Below are positions 38,730-48,071 of a DNA stretch of 64,000 nt, in pieces. A model generated the notes under the pieces. That model saw only the letters and a list, made by a program, of their open reading frames with translations, was not told the DNA's origin and did no database searches. Source of the stretch: Chlorobiota bacterium. GTDB lineage: Bacteria; Bacteroidota; Ignavibacteria; OLB7. The DNA lies in contig CP065014.1 in assembly GCA_016700335.1 (NCBI GenBank), positions 2,021,001-2,085,000 on the forward strand, written 5' to 3'. Numbering within the stretch: position 1 is the first letter of the stretch; every line of letters begins with the position of its first letter. A program made the translations under genes and the position numbers.

Positions 38730-41363
38730 ATGGCTTACAATTTTACAGAAATCGAAAAAAAACAGCAGGAATTTTGGTCAAAAAATGAAACTTTTAAAAC
38801 AGATGTTTTTGATACTTCAAAACCTAAGTATTATGTTCTTGATATGTTCCCATATCCAAGTGGAGAGGGTCTTCATGTGGGTCATCCAGAAGGATTTACT
38901 GCCACTGATATAGTTGCTAGATTCAAAAGACATTGTGGTTACAATGTACTTCATCCTATGGGGTGGGATGCTTTTGGTTTGCCAACTGAAAATTATTCTA
39001 TGAAAACAAACATTCACCCAAGCGTTGTTACAAAAAACAATACTGAAAATTTCAAACGCCAACTTAAATCTATTGGTTTTAGTTATGATTGGTCAAAGGA
39101 AATTAATACAACTACTCCTGAATATTATAAATGGACTCAATGGATATTTTTAAAATTATATAATTGTTGGTTTGATATAAACGAAAACAAGGGTAAAGAT
39201 ATTAAAATTTTAACTGATCAGTTTGAATTAAATGGTTCTAACTTTATTTCCAAACCAGCTAATTTTTCAAAAGCTAATTGGGATTTTACAGCAGAACAAT
39301 GGATGAACTTTAGTGAATTAGATCAACAAAATGTTTTATCAAATTTTAGGTTAGTTTATGAAGCAATGATTCCCGTTAATTGGTGTGAAGGGCTTGGAAC
39401 AGTGCTTGCTAATGAAGAAGTTGATGAATGGACTGGAAAAGGCTTTACAGTTGAAAGAAGACCAATGAGGCAGTGGATGATGAGAATAACTTCATACTCT
39501 GAAAGATTATTAACTGGTTTGGTTGGTTTAGATTGGCCCTCTTCAACTAAGGATATGCAAACTAATTGGATAGGCAAATCTATTGGTGCAGAAGTTGTTT
39601 TTAAAACTGAAAATGGCATTGAAATTAAAGTTTTTACAACCAGACCCGATACACTATTTGGAGTTACATTTATAACAGTTGCTCCAGAACTTAGCATTGT
39701 TAATGCTATTACAACTAACGAATTTAAAAATCAAGTCGATGAATACATTAAGGCTTCTTCCTTTAAAAGTGAAAGAGACAGGCAATCAAGTATTGATAAA
39801 ACTGGGGTTTTTACTGGAAGCTATGCTATTCACCCATCAACAGGAAAAAAGATTCCTATATGGACTGGTGATTATGTGATTGGAAATTACGGAACTGGTG
39901 CGGTAATGGGCGTTCCATCGCATGATGAACGTGATTTTATTTTTGCAAAAAAATTCAACCTTCCAATTATTCCAGTAATAATTCCTGATTCAAATATTGA
40001 AAATTATAATGAAATAATTAATGGGAATCAATGTTATACTGGTCCTGGAATTATTATTAATTCTAGTGAGTTTGATGGTTTGGAAAGCAGTTTTGCTAAA
40101 GAAAAAATGATTGAAGCTATTGGTGAAAGTGGTAAAAAAACTATTCAGTATAAATTACGCGATTGGTTGTTTTCACGCCAAAGATATTGGGGAGAACCTA
40201 TCCCTTTAGTTCATTTTGAAAATGGGATTGTGAAGTCTTTAAACGAAAATGAACTACCCTTATTACTACCTGATATACAAGATTTTAAGCCATCAGGAAC
40301 TGGAGAGTCTCCATTAGCTTTAGCATTTGATTGGCTAAAAGTAACAGATGATAAATATGGTATTGGAAGAAGAGAAACGAATACAATGCCCCAATGGGCT
40401 GGTAGCTGTTGGTATTATTTAAGGTACATTGATCCAGAAAATGAAAATACATTTGTCAATTCTGATTTAGAAAAAAATTGGTTACCAATTGATTTGTATA
40501 TAGGTGGTGGAGAGCACGCTGTTTTGCATTTACTATATGCAAGATTTTGGCATAATGTACTTTTTGATTTAGGTTTTGTTTCTAATTCAGAACCAATTAA
40601 AAAGTTAATTCATCAAGGTTTGATTTTAGGCGAAGACTCCCAAAAAATGTCTAAATCTAGAGGTAATGTTGTGAATCCAGATGATATTATTTCTAAATAT
40701 GGTGCTGATGCTTTAAGATTGTATGAAATGTTTTTGGGTCCACTTGAGATGTCAAAACCTTGGTCAACACTAGGAATTGAGGGAGTCAGCAGATTTTTAA
40801 AAAGATCTTGGAGAATGATAATGGGGGATATAGATTCTAATATTATTTCCATTATAAAAGATAGAGAATTGACTAATAGTGAGAGTATTTTACTAAATAA
40901 AACAATTGCAAAAGTTACTGACGATATTGAAAATTTGAGATTTAATACAGCAATCTCTGCTTTAATGATTTATGTAAATGAGTTTATAAATATAGATATT
41001 AAGCCCCTTGAAGCAATGGAAAAATTTTGCATTCTTCTTTCTCCTTTTGCTCCTCATATTTCAGAAGAAATGTACCAAAGAGTTTGTTCGATTAAAAGTA
41101 AGTCAATTGACTTAGAAATAAAATCAATAGCTTTTATTGAATGGCCTCAGTTTGATAGTTCAAAAATTACTCAAAATGAAGTTGAAATATTATTGCAAAT
41201 AAATAGTAAAATTAAAGGTAAAATGTTAGTTCAATCTGGTTTAGATATTGAAGAATTAGAGAAGTTAGCATTTGAAAATGAAGTGTTTAAAAAAAATATT
41301 GAAGGGAAATCTATTAAAAAAATTATTACTGTAAAAGATAAAATAGTAAATATTATTTGTTAA
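38730..41363 (+). CDS. leuS: Leucine--tRNA ligase
   Basis: LeuRS charges tRNA-Leu. The 877-residue class I synthetase has the HIGH box as HVGH (residues 49-52, in PYPSGEGLHVGHPEG), the editing-domain threonine-rich stretch FTTRPDTLFGVTF, the tRNA-synthetase core WAGSCWYYLRYIDPEN, the KMSKS loop at 639-643 (KMSKSRGNVVNPDDI), an anticodon-binding domain and a C-terminal domain. The length is typical of bacterial enzymes. ATG start. The cyclase array begins 94 bases downstream. Confidence 0.96.
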   Translation: MAYNFTEIEKKQQEFWSKNETFKTDVFDTSKPKYYVLDMFPYPSGEGLHVGHPEGFTATDIVARFKRHCGYNVLHPMGWDAFGLPTENYSMKTNIHPSVVTKNNTENFKRQLKSIGFSYDWSKEINTTTPEYYKWTQWIFLKLYNCWFDINENKGKDIKILTDQFELNGSNFISKPANFSKANWDFTAEQWMNFSELDQQNVLSNFRLVYEAMIPVNWCEGLGTVLANEEVDEWTGKGFTVERRPMRQWMMRITSYSERLLTGLVGLDWPSSTKDMQTNWIGKSIGAEVVFKTENGIEIKVFTTRPDTLFGVTFITVAPELSIVNAITTNEFKNQVDEYIKASSFKSERDRQSSIDKTGVFTGSYAIHPSTGKKIPIWTGDYVIGNYGTGAVMGVPSHDERDFIFAKKFNLPIIPVIIPDSNIENYNEIINGNQCYTGPGIIINSSEFDGLESSFAKEKMIEAIGESGKKTIQYKLRDWLFSRQRYWGEPIPLVHFENGIVKSLNENELPLLLPDIQDFKPSGTGESPLALAFDWLKVTDDKYGIGRRETNTMPQWAGSCWYYLRYIDPENENTFVNSDLEKNWLPIDLYIGGGEHAVLHLLYARFWHNVLFDLGFVSNSEPIKKLIHQGLILGEDSQKMSKSRGNVVNPDDIISKYGADALRLYEMFLGPLEMSKPWSTLGIEGVSRFLKRSWRMIMGDIDSNIISIIKDRELTNSESILLNKTIAKVTDDIENLRFNTAISALMIYVNEFINIDIKPLEAMEKFCILLSPFAPHISEEMYQRVCSIKSKSIDLEIKSIAFIEWPQFDSSKITQNEVEILLQINSKIKGKMLVQSGLDIEELEKLAFENEVFKKNIEGKSIKKIITVKDKIVNIIC

Positions 41364-41426
41364 TAATTCTCATTTAAGATATTACCTTTTTCAAATTCTT
41401 AGAAATTTTATATGTAAATTTTTGTC

Positions 41427-41457
41427 GAGTTCTTAAAACTTATTTCTTAATTATTTC
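41427..41457 (+). repeat. Relic 3' end of a cyclase gene before the first array copy
   Basis: The 31 bases before the first cyclase ATG match the last 31 bases before the ATG of the second and third copies (starting at 43508 and 45352) except for three adjacent positions. In those copies this string encodes the cyclase C-terminus VLKTYFLIKS; here it would read VLKTYFLIIS and ends at the same ATGA overlap. No cyclase body precedes it. It is best read as the leftover end of a deleted or never-copied upstream cyclase. Confidence 0.8.
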
Positions 41458-41532
41458 ATGAACATTGAAGAGCTAACTAAACTAATTGAAGAGGCTGAAG
41501 AGCTTAACAATAAAGGCAACTCTGTTGAAGCT
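41458..41532 (+). repeat. Conserved 5' block of the cyclase array, copy 1
   Basis: The first 75 bases (25 codons, MNIEELTKLIEEAEE...) are almost identical in the three tandem cyclase genes; the others are at 43539-43613 and 45383-45457. One or two base differences are seen (for example TCT versus TTT at codon 22). Copies 1 and 2 remain nearly identical for about 100 more bases, whereas copy 3 diverges right after this block. Confidence 0.85.
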
Positions 41533-43542
41533 GAATCATTAATTAATAAATTACTAAATGAAAAAATATTAGACCAAGATTTACTTTTAAAATCTAAAGC
41601 TCTATTAATATTATCTCATACTTTATGGCAACAAGGAAAAGTAAAAGAATCATTGTCAATTGCTAAGCAGTCATTAAAATACTCTATTACTTCAAATACT
41701 GATAATTCAATCCTTGCAAATAAAGCAGAAGCTAAAGCTTTGAATACGATTGGAGTTTTATATGATTCTCTCTCAAATTACCCTAAAGCCCAGGAGTTTT
41801 ATTGCCGTGCTCTATTATTGTATGAAGATATTCGGGATAAACGTGGTATTGCAATAGTTGCTATGAATATAGGGAATGTTCATCTGAATCTATCTGAAAT
41901 CCCAAAAGCTCTCGAGTATTATAACCGTTCACTTTCATTACATGAAGAAATTGGTAATAAATTGGGTGTGGCAGATGCTACTTCTGGTATTGGGATTGTT
42001 TATTTCAATCTTTCTGAATTTTCAAAGGCTCATGAGTTTTTTAACAGTTCTCTTACTCTTTACAAAGAAATTGGTAATAAATTAGGTGTAGCAAATGTTA
42101 CTTGTTTTATAGGGAATGTTTATTACAATTTTTCTGACTTTACAAAAGCTCTTGAATATTATAGACTTGCACTTAATTTACAAGAAGAAATTGGTAATAA
42201 ATTTGGATTGGCAAATGTTATTGGCAGCATTGGTAATATTTATGGCGATCTTTCTGACCACTCAAAAGCTATTGAATATCAAAATCGTGCTCTTTCTTTG
42301 CATGAAGAAATTGGAGATGTAACAGGAGTAGCAAGAGTAACTATGAACATTGGGTTTATTTATTCGGAACTTTCTGATTTTCATAAGGCACTTGAGTATT
42401 ATATTCGTGCTCTTTCTATGCAAGAAGAAATTGGTAACAAAAATTTAATTGCAGCTGATATAGGGCATATAGGTAATATTTACTATAATCTTTCAAACTA
42501 CTCAAAAGCTCTTGAGTATTATGAACGTGCTCTGGCATTACATGAAGAATTTGGGGATAAAAAATTTGTGGCAGTTGTCACTTGTTACATAGGGGAACTA
42601 TATACAAATCAATCTTTTGAAAATTACAACCCTGTTAAAGCTGAAGAATATCTTCTTAAGGCTGCTAAATTAAATTCTAAAATTGGAACTAAAGATGCTT
42701 TGTATAAAAACTACAAATCTATTTCACAATTATATGAAACTCTTTTTAGATGGGAGGAAGCACTAAACTATTTTAAATTATTTCATGAGCTTGAAAAAGA
42801 AGTTCTTTCAGAAGAGACTAAGAAAAAAGCCGAACTATTTGATATTCAACGCAAACAAGCTGACATTGACAAACAATTAGCAGTTGAACGAGCTAAACAT
42901 GAGGCTACCGAGACTTTACTTCATAATGTTTTACCTATCTCTATTGCCAATAGAATCATTAATGGTGAAAATTTAATTGCTGAAAAACTCTCCAATGTTT
43001 CTGTTCTATTTGCTGATATTGTTAACTTCACTAAGCTCTCTCAATCTATCTCGCCTGAACAACTTGTGGATGGACTTGATAGAATTTTCACTGCTTTTGA
43101 TTTGCTTGCCGATAAATACAACCTTGAGAAAATTAAAACTATTGGGGATGCTTATATGGTTGTGGCTGGTGCTCCCTTGCCTCGTAATGATCATGCTCAA
43201 GCCATGGCGAACATGGCTATTGATATGATTGAGGCTATGAAACAATTTACTTCAATTACTACTGGTGAACCTATTCAAATCAGAATTGGCATTCATTCTG
43301 GTGAAGTTGTGGCTGGAGTCATTGGCAAAAAGAAATTTGCTTATGACTTGTGGGGTGATGCCGTTAACACTGCAAGCCGCATGGAAAGCCATGGTGAGCC
43401 AAACCAAATACATATCTCTCAAGATTTTTACAACGAACTAATTTCTTCTAATTTATTTTCAATAGATAATTTTATAGACAGAGGCAAAATGGAGATAAAG
43501 GGCAAAGGAGTTCTTAAAACTTATTTCTTAATTAAATCATGA
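41458..43542 (+). CDS. TPR-linked class III adenylyl cyclase, array copy 1
   Basis: This 694-residue cytoplasmic protein has seven 40-residue TPR-like repeats (about 96-375), a degenerate eighth, a coiled-coil linker (about 455-500) and a class III cyclase domain (about 510-694). Metal-binding D520 (FADIVNFT) and D564 (KTIGDAYM), adenine-selecting K560 and D630 (YDLWGD), and transition-state N637 and R641 (NTASRMES) are all present, so it should make cAMP from ATP. The TPRs probably sense a protein partner. The last four bases overlap the start of copy 2. The 3' 903 bases align without gaps with copy 2. Confidence 0.92.
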   Translation: MNIEELTKLIEEAEELNNKGNSVEAESLINKLLNEKILDQDLLLKSKALLILSHTLWQQGKVKESLSIAKQSLKYSITSNTDNSILANKAEAKALNTIGVLYDSLSNYPKAQEFYCRALLLYEDIRDKRGIAIVAMNIGNVHLNLSEIPKALEYYNRSLSLHEEIGNKLGVADATSGIGIVYFNLSEFSKAHEFFNSSLTLYKEIGNKLGVANVTCFIGNVYYNFSDFTKALEYYRLALNLQEEIGNKFGLANVIGSIGNIYGDLSDHSKAIEYQNRALSLHEEIGDVTGVARVTMNIGFIYSELSDFHKALEYYIRALSMQEEIGNKNLIAADIGHIGNIYYNLSNYSKALEYYERALALHEEFGDKKFVAVVTCYIGELYTNQSFENYNPVKAEEYLLKAAKLNSKIGTKDALYKNYKSISQLYETLFRWEEALNYFKLFHELEKEVLSEETKKKAELFDIQRKQADIDKQLAVERAKHEATETLLHNVLPISIANRIINGENLIAEKLSNVSVLFADIVNFTKLSQSISPEQLVDGLDRIFTAFDLLADKYNLEKIKTIGDAYMVVAGAPLPRNDHAQAMANMAIDMIEAMKQFTSITTGEPIQIRIGIHSGEVVAGVIGKKKFAYDLWGDAVNTASRMESHGEPNQIHISQDFYNELISSNLFSIDNFIDRGKMEIKGKGVLKTYFLIKS
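43342..43542 (+). repeat. Conserved 3' block of the cyclase array, copy 1
   Basis: About 200 bases covering the cyclase end from YDLWGD to the stop codon are nearly identical in the three tandem genes (others at 45186-45386 and 47144-47344), although copy 3 differs strongly just upstream. Its codon choice (GCCGTTAACACTGCAAGCCG) is less AT-rich than its surroundings. This pattern points to gene conversion or unequal crossing-over. Confidence 0.85.
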
Positions 43543-43613
43543 ACATTGAAGAGCTAACTAAACTAATTGAAGAGGCTGAAGAGCTTAACAATAAAGGCAA
43601 CTTTGTTGAAGCT
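43539..43613 (+). repeat. Conserved 5' block of the cyclase array, copy 2
   Basis: This is the second occurrence of the 25-codon opening block, preceded without interruption by the 3' block of copy 1. The junction (3' end, ATGA, 5' start) is thus itself part of the repeated unit. Confidence 0.85.
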
Positions 43614-45386
43614 GAATCATTAATTAATAAATTACTAGTTGAAAAAATATTAGACCAAGATTTACTTTTAAAATCTAAAGCTCTATTAATATTATCTACT
43701 ACTTTATGGCGACAAGGTAAGTTTACAGAATCATTACCTATTGCTGAAAAATCATTAGAGTGTTCTATTAGTACAAAAGCTACTAATGCAATTACATCAA
43801 CTAAATATGAAGCTAAAGCTTTGAATTTGATTGGTGTAATATACAATTCATTATCTGACTACCATAATGCACTCGACAATCTTAACAATGCACTTTATTT
43901 ACTTGAAGAGTTAAAAGATAAAAGTGGGGTAGCATTTGCTAATTGTTACATCGGTATTGTATATCATACACTTTCTGATTTCAAAAAAGCACTAGAATTT
44001 TATTTTAGTTCACTTTCAAAGTATGAAGAAATTTCTAATAAAAATGGTATTGCATTTATCATTGGTAATATTGGTTGTGTTTATGGTTCACTTTCTGACT
44101 ACCAAAAAGCACTCGAATATTTTAATCTTGCTCTTGCTTTGCACGAAGAGATTGATGATAAACGTGGGGTAGCAACTGTTACTAAAAACATTGGATTTAT
44201 GTATTTTAAATTGTCAAACTTTTTAAAAGCTATCGAGTTTTACGATCGTTCAATTGCAATATATTTGGATATTGGTGATAAAAATGGAGTGGCAAGTGTT
44301 TATAGTGAAATTGGACATGTATTTTACAATTTACAAGATTACACAAAAGCTCAAGAATATTTTAATCATGCACTTACATTATCTGAAGAGATAGGTGATA
44401 TAAAAGTCGAAGCTATTGTTATTAGTTATATCGGAGCTCTTCGTTCTGATCCATTATTTGAGGATGGTTTAAATTATGACAAAGCTGAAGAATATCTTCT
44501 TAAGGCTGCTAAATTAAATTCTAAAATTGGAATTAAAGAAGCTTTGTATAATAACTATAAATCTCTTTCACAATTATATGAAACTCTTTTTAGATGGGAT
44601 GAAGCTCTAACATATTTTAAATTATTTCATGAGCTTGAAAAAGAAGTTCTATCAGAAGAGACTAAGAAAAAAGCCGAACTATTTGATATTCAACGCAAGC
44701 AAGCAGATATTGACAAACAATTAGCCATTGAACGAGCTAAACATGAGGCTACCGAGACTTTACTTCATAATGTTTTACCTATCTCTATTGCCAATAGAAT
44801 CATTAATGGTGAAAATCTGATTGCTGAAAAACTCTCCAATGTTTCTGTTCTCTTTGCTGATATTGTCAACTTCACTAAGCTCTCTCAATCTATCACGCCT
44901 GAACAACTTGTGGATGGACTTGATAGAATTTTCACTGCTTTTGATTTGCTTGCCGATAAATATAATCTTGAGAAAATAAAAACTATTGGGGATGCTTATA
45001 TGGTCGTGGCTGGTGCTCCACTACCTCGTAATGATCATGCTCAAGCCATGGCGAACATGGCTATTGATATGATTGAGGCTATGAAACAATTTACTTCAAT
45101 TACTACTGGTGAACCTATTCAAATCAGAATTGGCATTCATTCTGGTGAAGTTGTGGCTGGAGTCATTGGCAAAAAGAAATTTGCTTATGACTTGTGGGGT
45201 GATGCCGTTAACACTGCAAGCCGCATGGAAAGCCATGGTGAGCCAAACCAAATACATATCTCTCAAGATTTTTACAACGAACTAATTTCTTCTAATTTAT
45301 TTTCAATAGATAATTTTATTGATAGAGGCAAAATGGAGATAAAAGGCAAAGGAGTTCTTAAAACTTATTTCTTAATTAAATCATGA
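43539..45386 (+). CDS. TPR-linked class III adenylyl cyclase, array copy 2
   Basis: This 615-residue paralogue of copy 1 has five full 40-residue TPR units plus one degenerate unit, which accounts for its being 79 residues shorter. The coiled coil and cyclase domain are almost identical to copy 1. Catalytic residues are D441, K481, D485, D551, N558 and R562, all intact for ATP use. Its ATG overlaps the stop of copy 1 (ATGA) and its stop overlaps the ATG of copy 3, so the three are probably translated as a coupled operon. The TPR segment is clearly more diverged than the two ends. Confidence 0.92.
   Translation: MNIEELTKLIEEAEELNNKGNFVEAESLINKLLVEKILDQDLLLKSKALLILSTTLWRQGKFTESLPIAEKSLECSISTKATNAITSTKYEAKALNLIGVIYNSLSDYHNALDNLNNALYLLEELKDKSGVAFANCYIGIVYHTLSDFKKALEFYFSSLSKYEEISNKNGIAFIIGNIGCVYGSLSDYQKALEYFNLALALHEEIDDKRGVATVTKNIGFMYFKLSNFLKAIEFYDRSIAIYLDIGDKNGVASVYSEIGHVFYNLQDYTKAQEYFNHALTLSEEIGDIKVEAIVISYIGALRSDPLFEDGLNYDKAEEYLLKAAKLNSKIGIKEALYNNYKSLSQLYETLFRWDEALTYFKLFHELEKEVLSEETKKKAELFDIQRKQADIDKQLAIERAKHEATETLLHNVLPISIANRIINGENLIAEKLSNVSVLFADIVNFTKLSQSITPEQLVDGLDRIFTAFDLLADKYNLEKIKTIGDAYMVVAGAPLPRNDHAQAMANMAIDMIEAMKQFTSITTGEPIQIRIGIHSGEVVAGVIGKKKFAYDLWGDAVNTASRMESHGEPNQIHISQDFYNELISSNLFSIDNFIDRGKMEIKGKGVLKTYFLIKS
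45186..45386 (+). repeat. Conserved 3' block of the cyclase array, copy 2
   Basis: This is the second occurrence of the 201-base terminal block. It is part of a longer 903-base stretch (44484-45386) that aligns without gaps with 42640-43542 of copy 1. Confidence 0.85.
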
Positions 45387-45457
45387 ACATTGAAGAGCTA
45401 ACTAAACTAATTGAAGAGGCTGAAGAGCTTAACAATAAAGGCAACTTTGTTGAAGCT
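45383..45457 (+). repeat. Conserved 5' block of the cyclase array, copy 3
   Basis: This is the third occurrence of the opening block. Identity with copies 1 and 2 stops abruptly after the codons VEAE, which marks a recombination boundary. Confidence 0.82.
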
Positions 45458-47344
45458 GAAAAAAGCTTACATTCAATACTGTTAACTATGAAATTGAGCC
45501 CTAACTTAATGTTGAAATCAAGAGCACTAGTAGCACTTTCAGCATCCTTATGGCGACAAGGTAAACCAACAGAATCTTTACCTATAGCATTGAATTCACT
45601 TGAATTAATTGCGATTGCCAAATTAGAACAATCAGTTATTTCAACAGAAACTGAAGCTAAATCTTTGGCAAATATCGGTAGAGTTTACACATGCTTAAGT
45701 GATTATCAGAATGCACAAGATTATTATAACCAGTCTATGGAAATGAGTGTAGAACTTGGTTTGAGTGAAAATATTGCAAAAGTTTCAGGTGATTTAGGGA
45801 TAGTTTTTTCAAACATTTCCAACTACCAGAAATCTCTTGAATACTTTAATCAAGCTCTTGAAATATACGAAGAATTGGACTTAACAGATAATATTCCCAA
45901 AATTTATGGAACAATAGGACATGTTTACAACAGACTATCAGACAACCATAAAGCACTAGAATATTTTAATCTAGCACTTGAGTTAAGCGAAAAGCTTGAT
46001 TTGAAAAACAATATAGCATTTGTTACTGGTAATATTGGTAATGTTTGCTTTGATCTAGGCGATTACAAAAAGGCTATTGAGTATTATAATAGGTCATTTG
46101 AATTAAGTAAACAACTTGGTATAAAACATGATGAAGCTAGTTTACCATTATATATTGGGAATGTTTACAATAAACTCACTAACTATTCAAAAGCCCTAGA
46201 ATATTATAACTTAGCATTTGAATTAAGTGAAAAATTAGGATTAAAAATTAATTTAGCATTTATTACATTAAATATTGGAAATGTTTATAATCACCTATTT
46301 GACTACTCTAAGTCTTTAGAGTATTATAACCGTTCATTTGAATTAAGTGGTGAATTAGGTTTAAGTGCTAATAAAGCAGTGATCACTGGAAATATTGGGT
46401 CAATATTTGGCAATCCTGAATTTGAAGGTTTCAATGTTTTAAAAGCTGAAGAGTATCTTCTAAATGCAATTAATTTAAATAAAGAAATTGGCATCAAACT
46501 AAATTTATATGAAAATCATAAAGTACTTTCAGATCTTTATAAACTTATAAATAGATGGGAAGATTTTGCAGTTCATTTTGTTCAGTTTCATGATATTGAA
46601 AAAGAAGTTGTTTCAGAAGAAGCTAAGAAACAAGCTGAATTGATGGATTACAGACGTAAAATTGAAGAATCTGAACGAGATAGACAAGTAAAAATTGCTC
46701 GGTTTCAAGAACGAGAGAAAATACTTGATAATATTCTTCCTACACAAATCACTGAACGATTAATAAAGGGTGAACAACCTATTGCTGATCGTGCCGAAAA
46801 TGTTTCTATTTTCTTTTCTGATATTGTTGGATTTACATCACTTTCTCAAACTATTACCGCAAACGAATTAGTAACAGGTTTGAATTCATTATTTATCAAA
46901 TTTGATTTACTAGCAAAAGAATATGGTCTTGAAAAGATTAAAACTATTGGTGATGCTTATATGGCTGTTTGTGGTGTACCAGTATCAGTTAGTGATCATG
47001 CTGTTAGGATGGCAAGATTTGCACTTGGTATTCAGAAATTATTTGCTGGTGGAGTTTATATCAACGGTCATAATGTAAAAATTAGAATTGGATTACATTG
47101 TGGTGAAGTAGTGGCTGGTGTTATTGGAGAGCAAAAATTTGCATATGACTTGTGGGGTGATGCCGTTAACACTGCAAGCCGCATGGAAAGCCATGGTGAG
47201 CCTAACCAAATACATATCTCTCAAGATTTTTACAACGAGCTTATTTCTACTAATTTATTCTCAATTGATAATTTTATTGATAGAGGCAAAATGGAAATCA
47301 AAGGCAAAGGAGTTCTTAAAACTTATTTCTTAATTAAATCATGA
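45383..47344 (+). CDS. TPR-linked class III adenylyl cyclase, array copy 3
   Basis: This 653-residue member has six full 40-residue TPR units and one degenerate unit (about residues 95-375). Its coiled coil (EESERDRQVKIARFQEREK) and most of its cyclase domain are diverged from copies 1 and 2. The first 25 codons and the last 67 are near-identical to theirs at DNA level. Catalytic residues D480 (FSDIVGFT), K520, D524, D589, N596 and R600 are intact, predicting adenylyl cyclase activity. Its start overlaps the stop of copy 2. It is a mosaic gene. Confidence 0.92.
   Translation: MNIEELTKLIEEAEELNNKGNFVEAEKSLHSILLTMKLSPNLMLKSRALVALSASLWRQGKPTESLPIALNSLELIAIAKLEQSVISTETEAKSLANIGRVYTCLSDYQNAQDYYNQSMEMSVELGLSENIAKVSGDLGIVFSNISNYQKSLEYFNQALEIYEELDLTDNIPKIYGTIGHVYNRLSDNHKALEYFNLALELSEKLDLKNNIAFVTGNIGNVCFDLGDYKKAIEYYNRSFELSKQLGIKHDEASLPLYIGNVYNKLTNYSKALEYYNLAFELSEKLGLKINLAFITLNIGNVYNHLFDYSKSLEYYNRSFELSGELGLSANKAVITGNIGSIFGNPEFEGFNVLKAEEYLLNAINLNKEIGIKLNLYENHKVLSDLYKLINRWEDFAVHFVQFHDIEKEVVSEEAKKQAELMDYRRKIEESERDRQVKIARFQEREKILDNILPTQITERLIKGEQPIADRAENVSIFFSDIVGFTSLSQTITANELVTGLNSLFIKFDLLAKEYGLEKIKTIGDAYMAVCGVPVSVSDHAVRMARFALGIQKLFAGGVYINGHNVKIRIGLHCGEVVAGVIGEQKFAYDLWGDAVNTASRMESHGEPNQIHISQDFYNELISTNLFSIDNFIDRGKMEIKGKGVLKTYFLIKS
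47144..47344 (+). repeat. Conserved 3' block of the cyclase array, copy 3
   Basis: This is the third occurrence of the 201-base end block. Upstream of it copy 3 resembles the others only at protein level. After the stop codon overlap the next ATG (47341) opens just seven codons (MKKLKLK), so no fourth cyclase follows. Confidence 0.85.
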
Positions 47345-47364
47345 AAAAATTAAAATTAAAATAA

Positions 47365-48071
47365 ATGTTTAAGAATAATATAAACCAAGCTCATATATCA
47401 ACAGCAGTATTAGTTGCTTTTTAAAAAATTATCCTGTTCAAGAATTATCTGTTTCATCCGATAACATACTTACTTGTAACATTGATAATTGTTCACAAAT
47501 TCAAATAGATAGGTTTAAAGTTGATTTAATGTTCTTTGATTCGAATCCAATATTACCATTAGAAAATCTTTGTTCGCATTTAGAAACGTACCAACCTCAA
47601 AATGATTCACAAGCAGTAATGTTAAATTATGCAAACAAATTGATTTTGCTAGAAGATAATTTTAAAGGTGCTGGGCTTTTTATATGGGGTGAAGCGGGAA
47701 TTGGTAAAAGTCATATTGCTGTTGGAATAGCTAAAAAATTTATGTTAAAAGGATTAACTCATATTTTTCAATTTGCAGATAGATTTAATTTTCAAACAAT
47801 TTTAGATTTAAAACCTACACAAGTTTGGGTAATTGATGACTTAAATAATGGGTATGGATTAATTTCTCAATTGTTTAAAAAAGTTGTATTAAACGCTCAT
47901 GAACTTGGTGGTAGAGTATTCATAACAAGCAAAAAGAATTATGATGAGTTGTTAAAAGAAATGATTGTTGGTGATGGAAATGCCAACAGAATTAGATATG
48001 ATGATAGAACTAATGGTATGTTTAAAATTTTAAATGTTACTGGAAACAGTTATCGTCAGACTAATGCTTGA
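47365..48071 (+). pseudogene. AAA+ (DnaC/IstB-like) ATPase, apparently frameshifted near its start
   Basis: The intact part (ATG at 47529, 180 residues) has Walker A GEAGIGKS (54-61), Walker B VWVIDD (99-104) and a sensor-1-like FITSKKN, like DnaC/IstB/DnaA-type loaders. The same frame stays open, without a start codon, back to about 47378. An ATG at 47365 opens another frame coding 19 residues (MFKNNINQAHISTAVLVAF) that stops inside TTTTTAAAAAA at 47422. A -1 shift there would join them into a protein of about 235 residues. It may be a broken gene, a sequencing error or programmed slippage. If translation starts at 47529 the ATPase could still be functional. No transposase neighbour is present. 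Confidence 0.6.

Noticed and set aside
41743..42582. 120-base periodic repeat considered as a CRISPR or satellite array
   Set aside because: The period is 40 codons in frame and encodes TPR-like helices; there are no short identical repeats separated by unique spacers.
42116..43245. Several 68-83 codon frames within the cyclase copies
   Set aside because: They recur at matching places because the DNA is repeated, and overlap conserved catalytic codons in the real frame.
47540..47555. TTCGAATCC string resembling a tRNA T-loop
   Set aside because: No acceptor stem or anticodon arm can be formed around it, and it lies in the ATPase coding sequence.
47529..48071. ATPase considered as an insertion-sequence IstB helper
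   Set aside because: No IstA-type transposase, terminal inverted repeats or target duplication is visible on either side.
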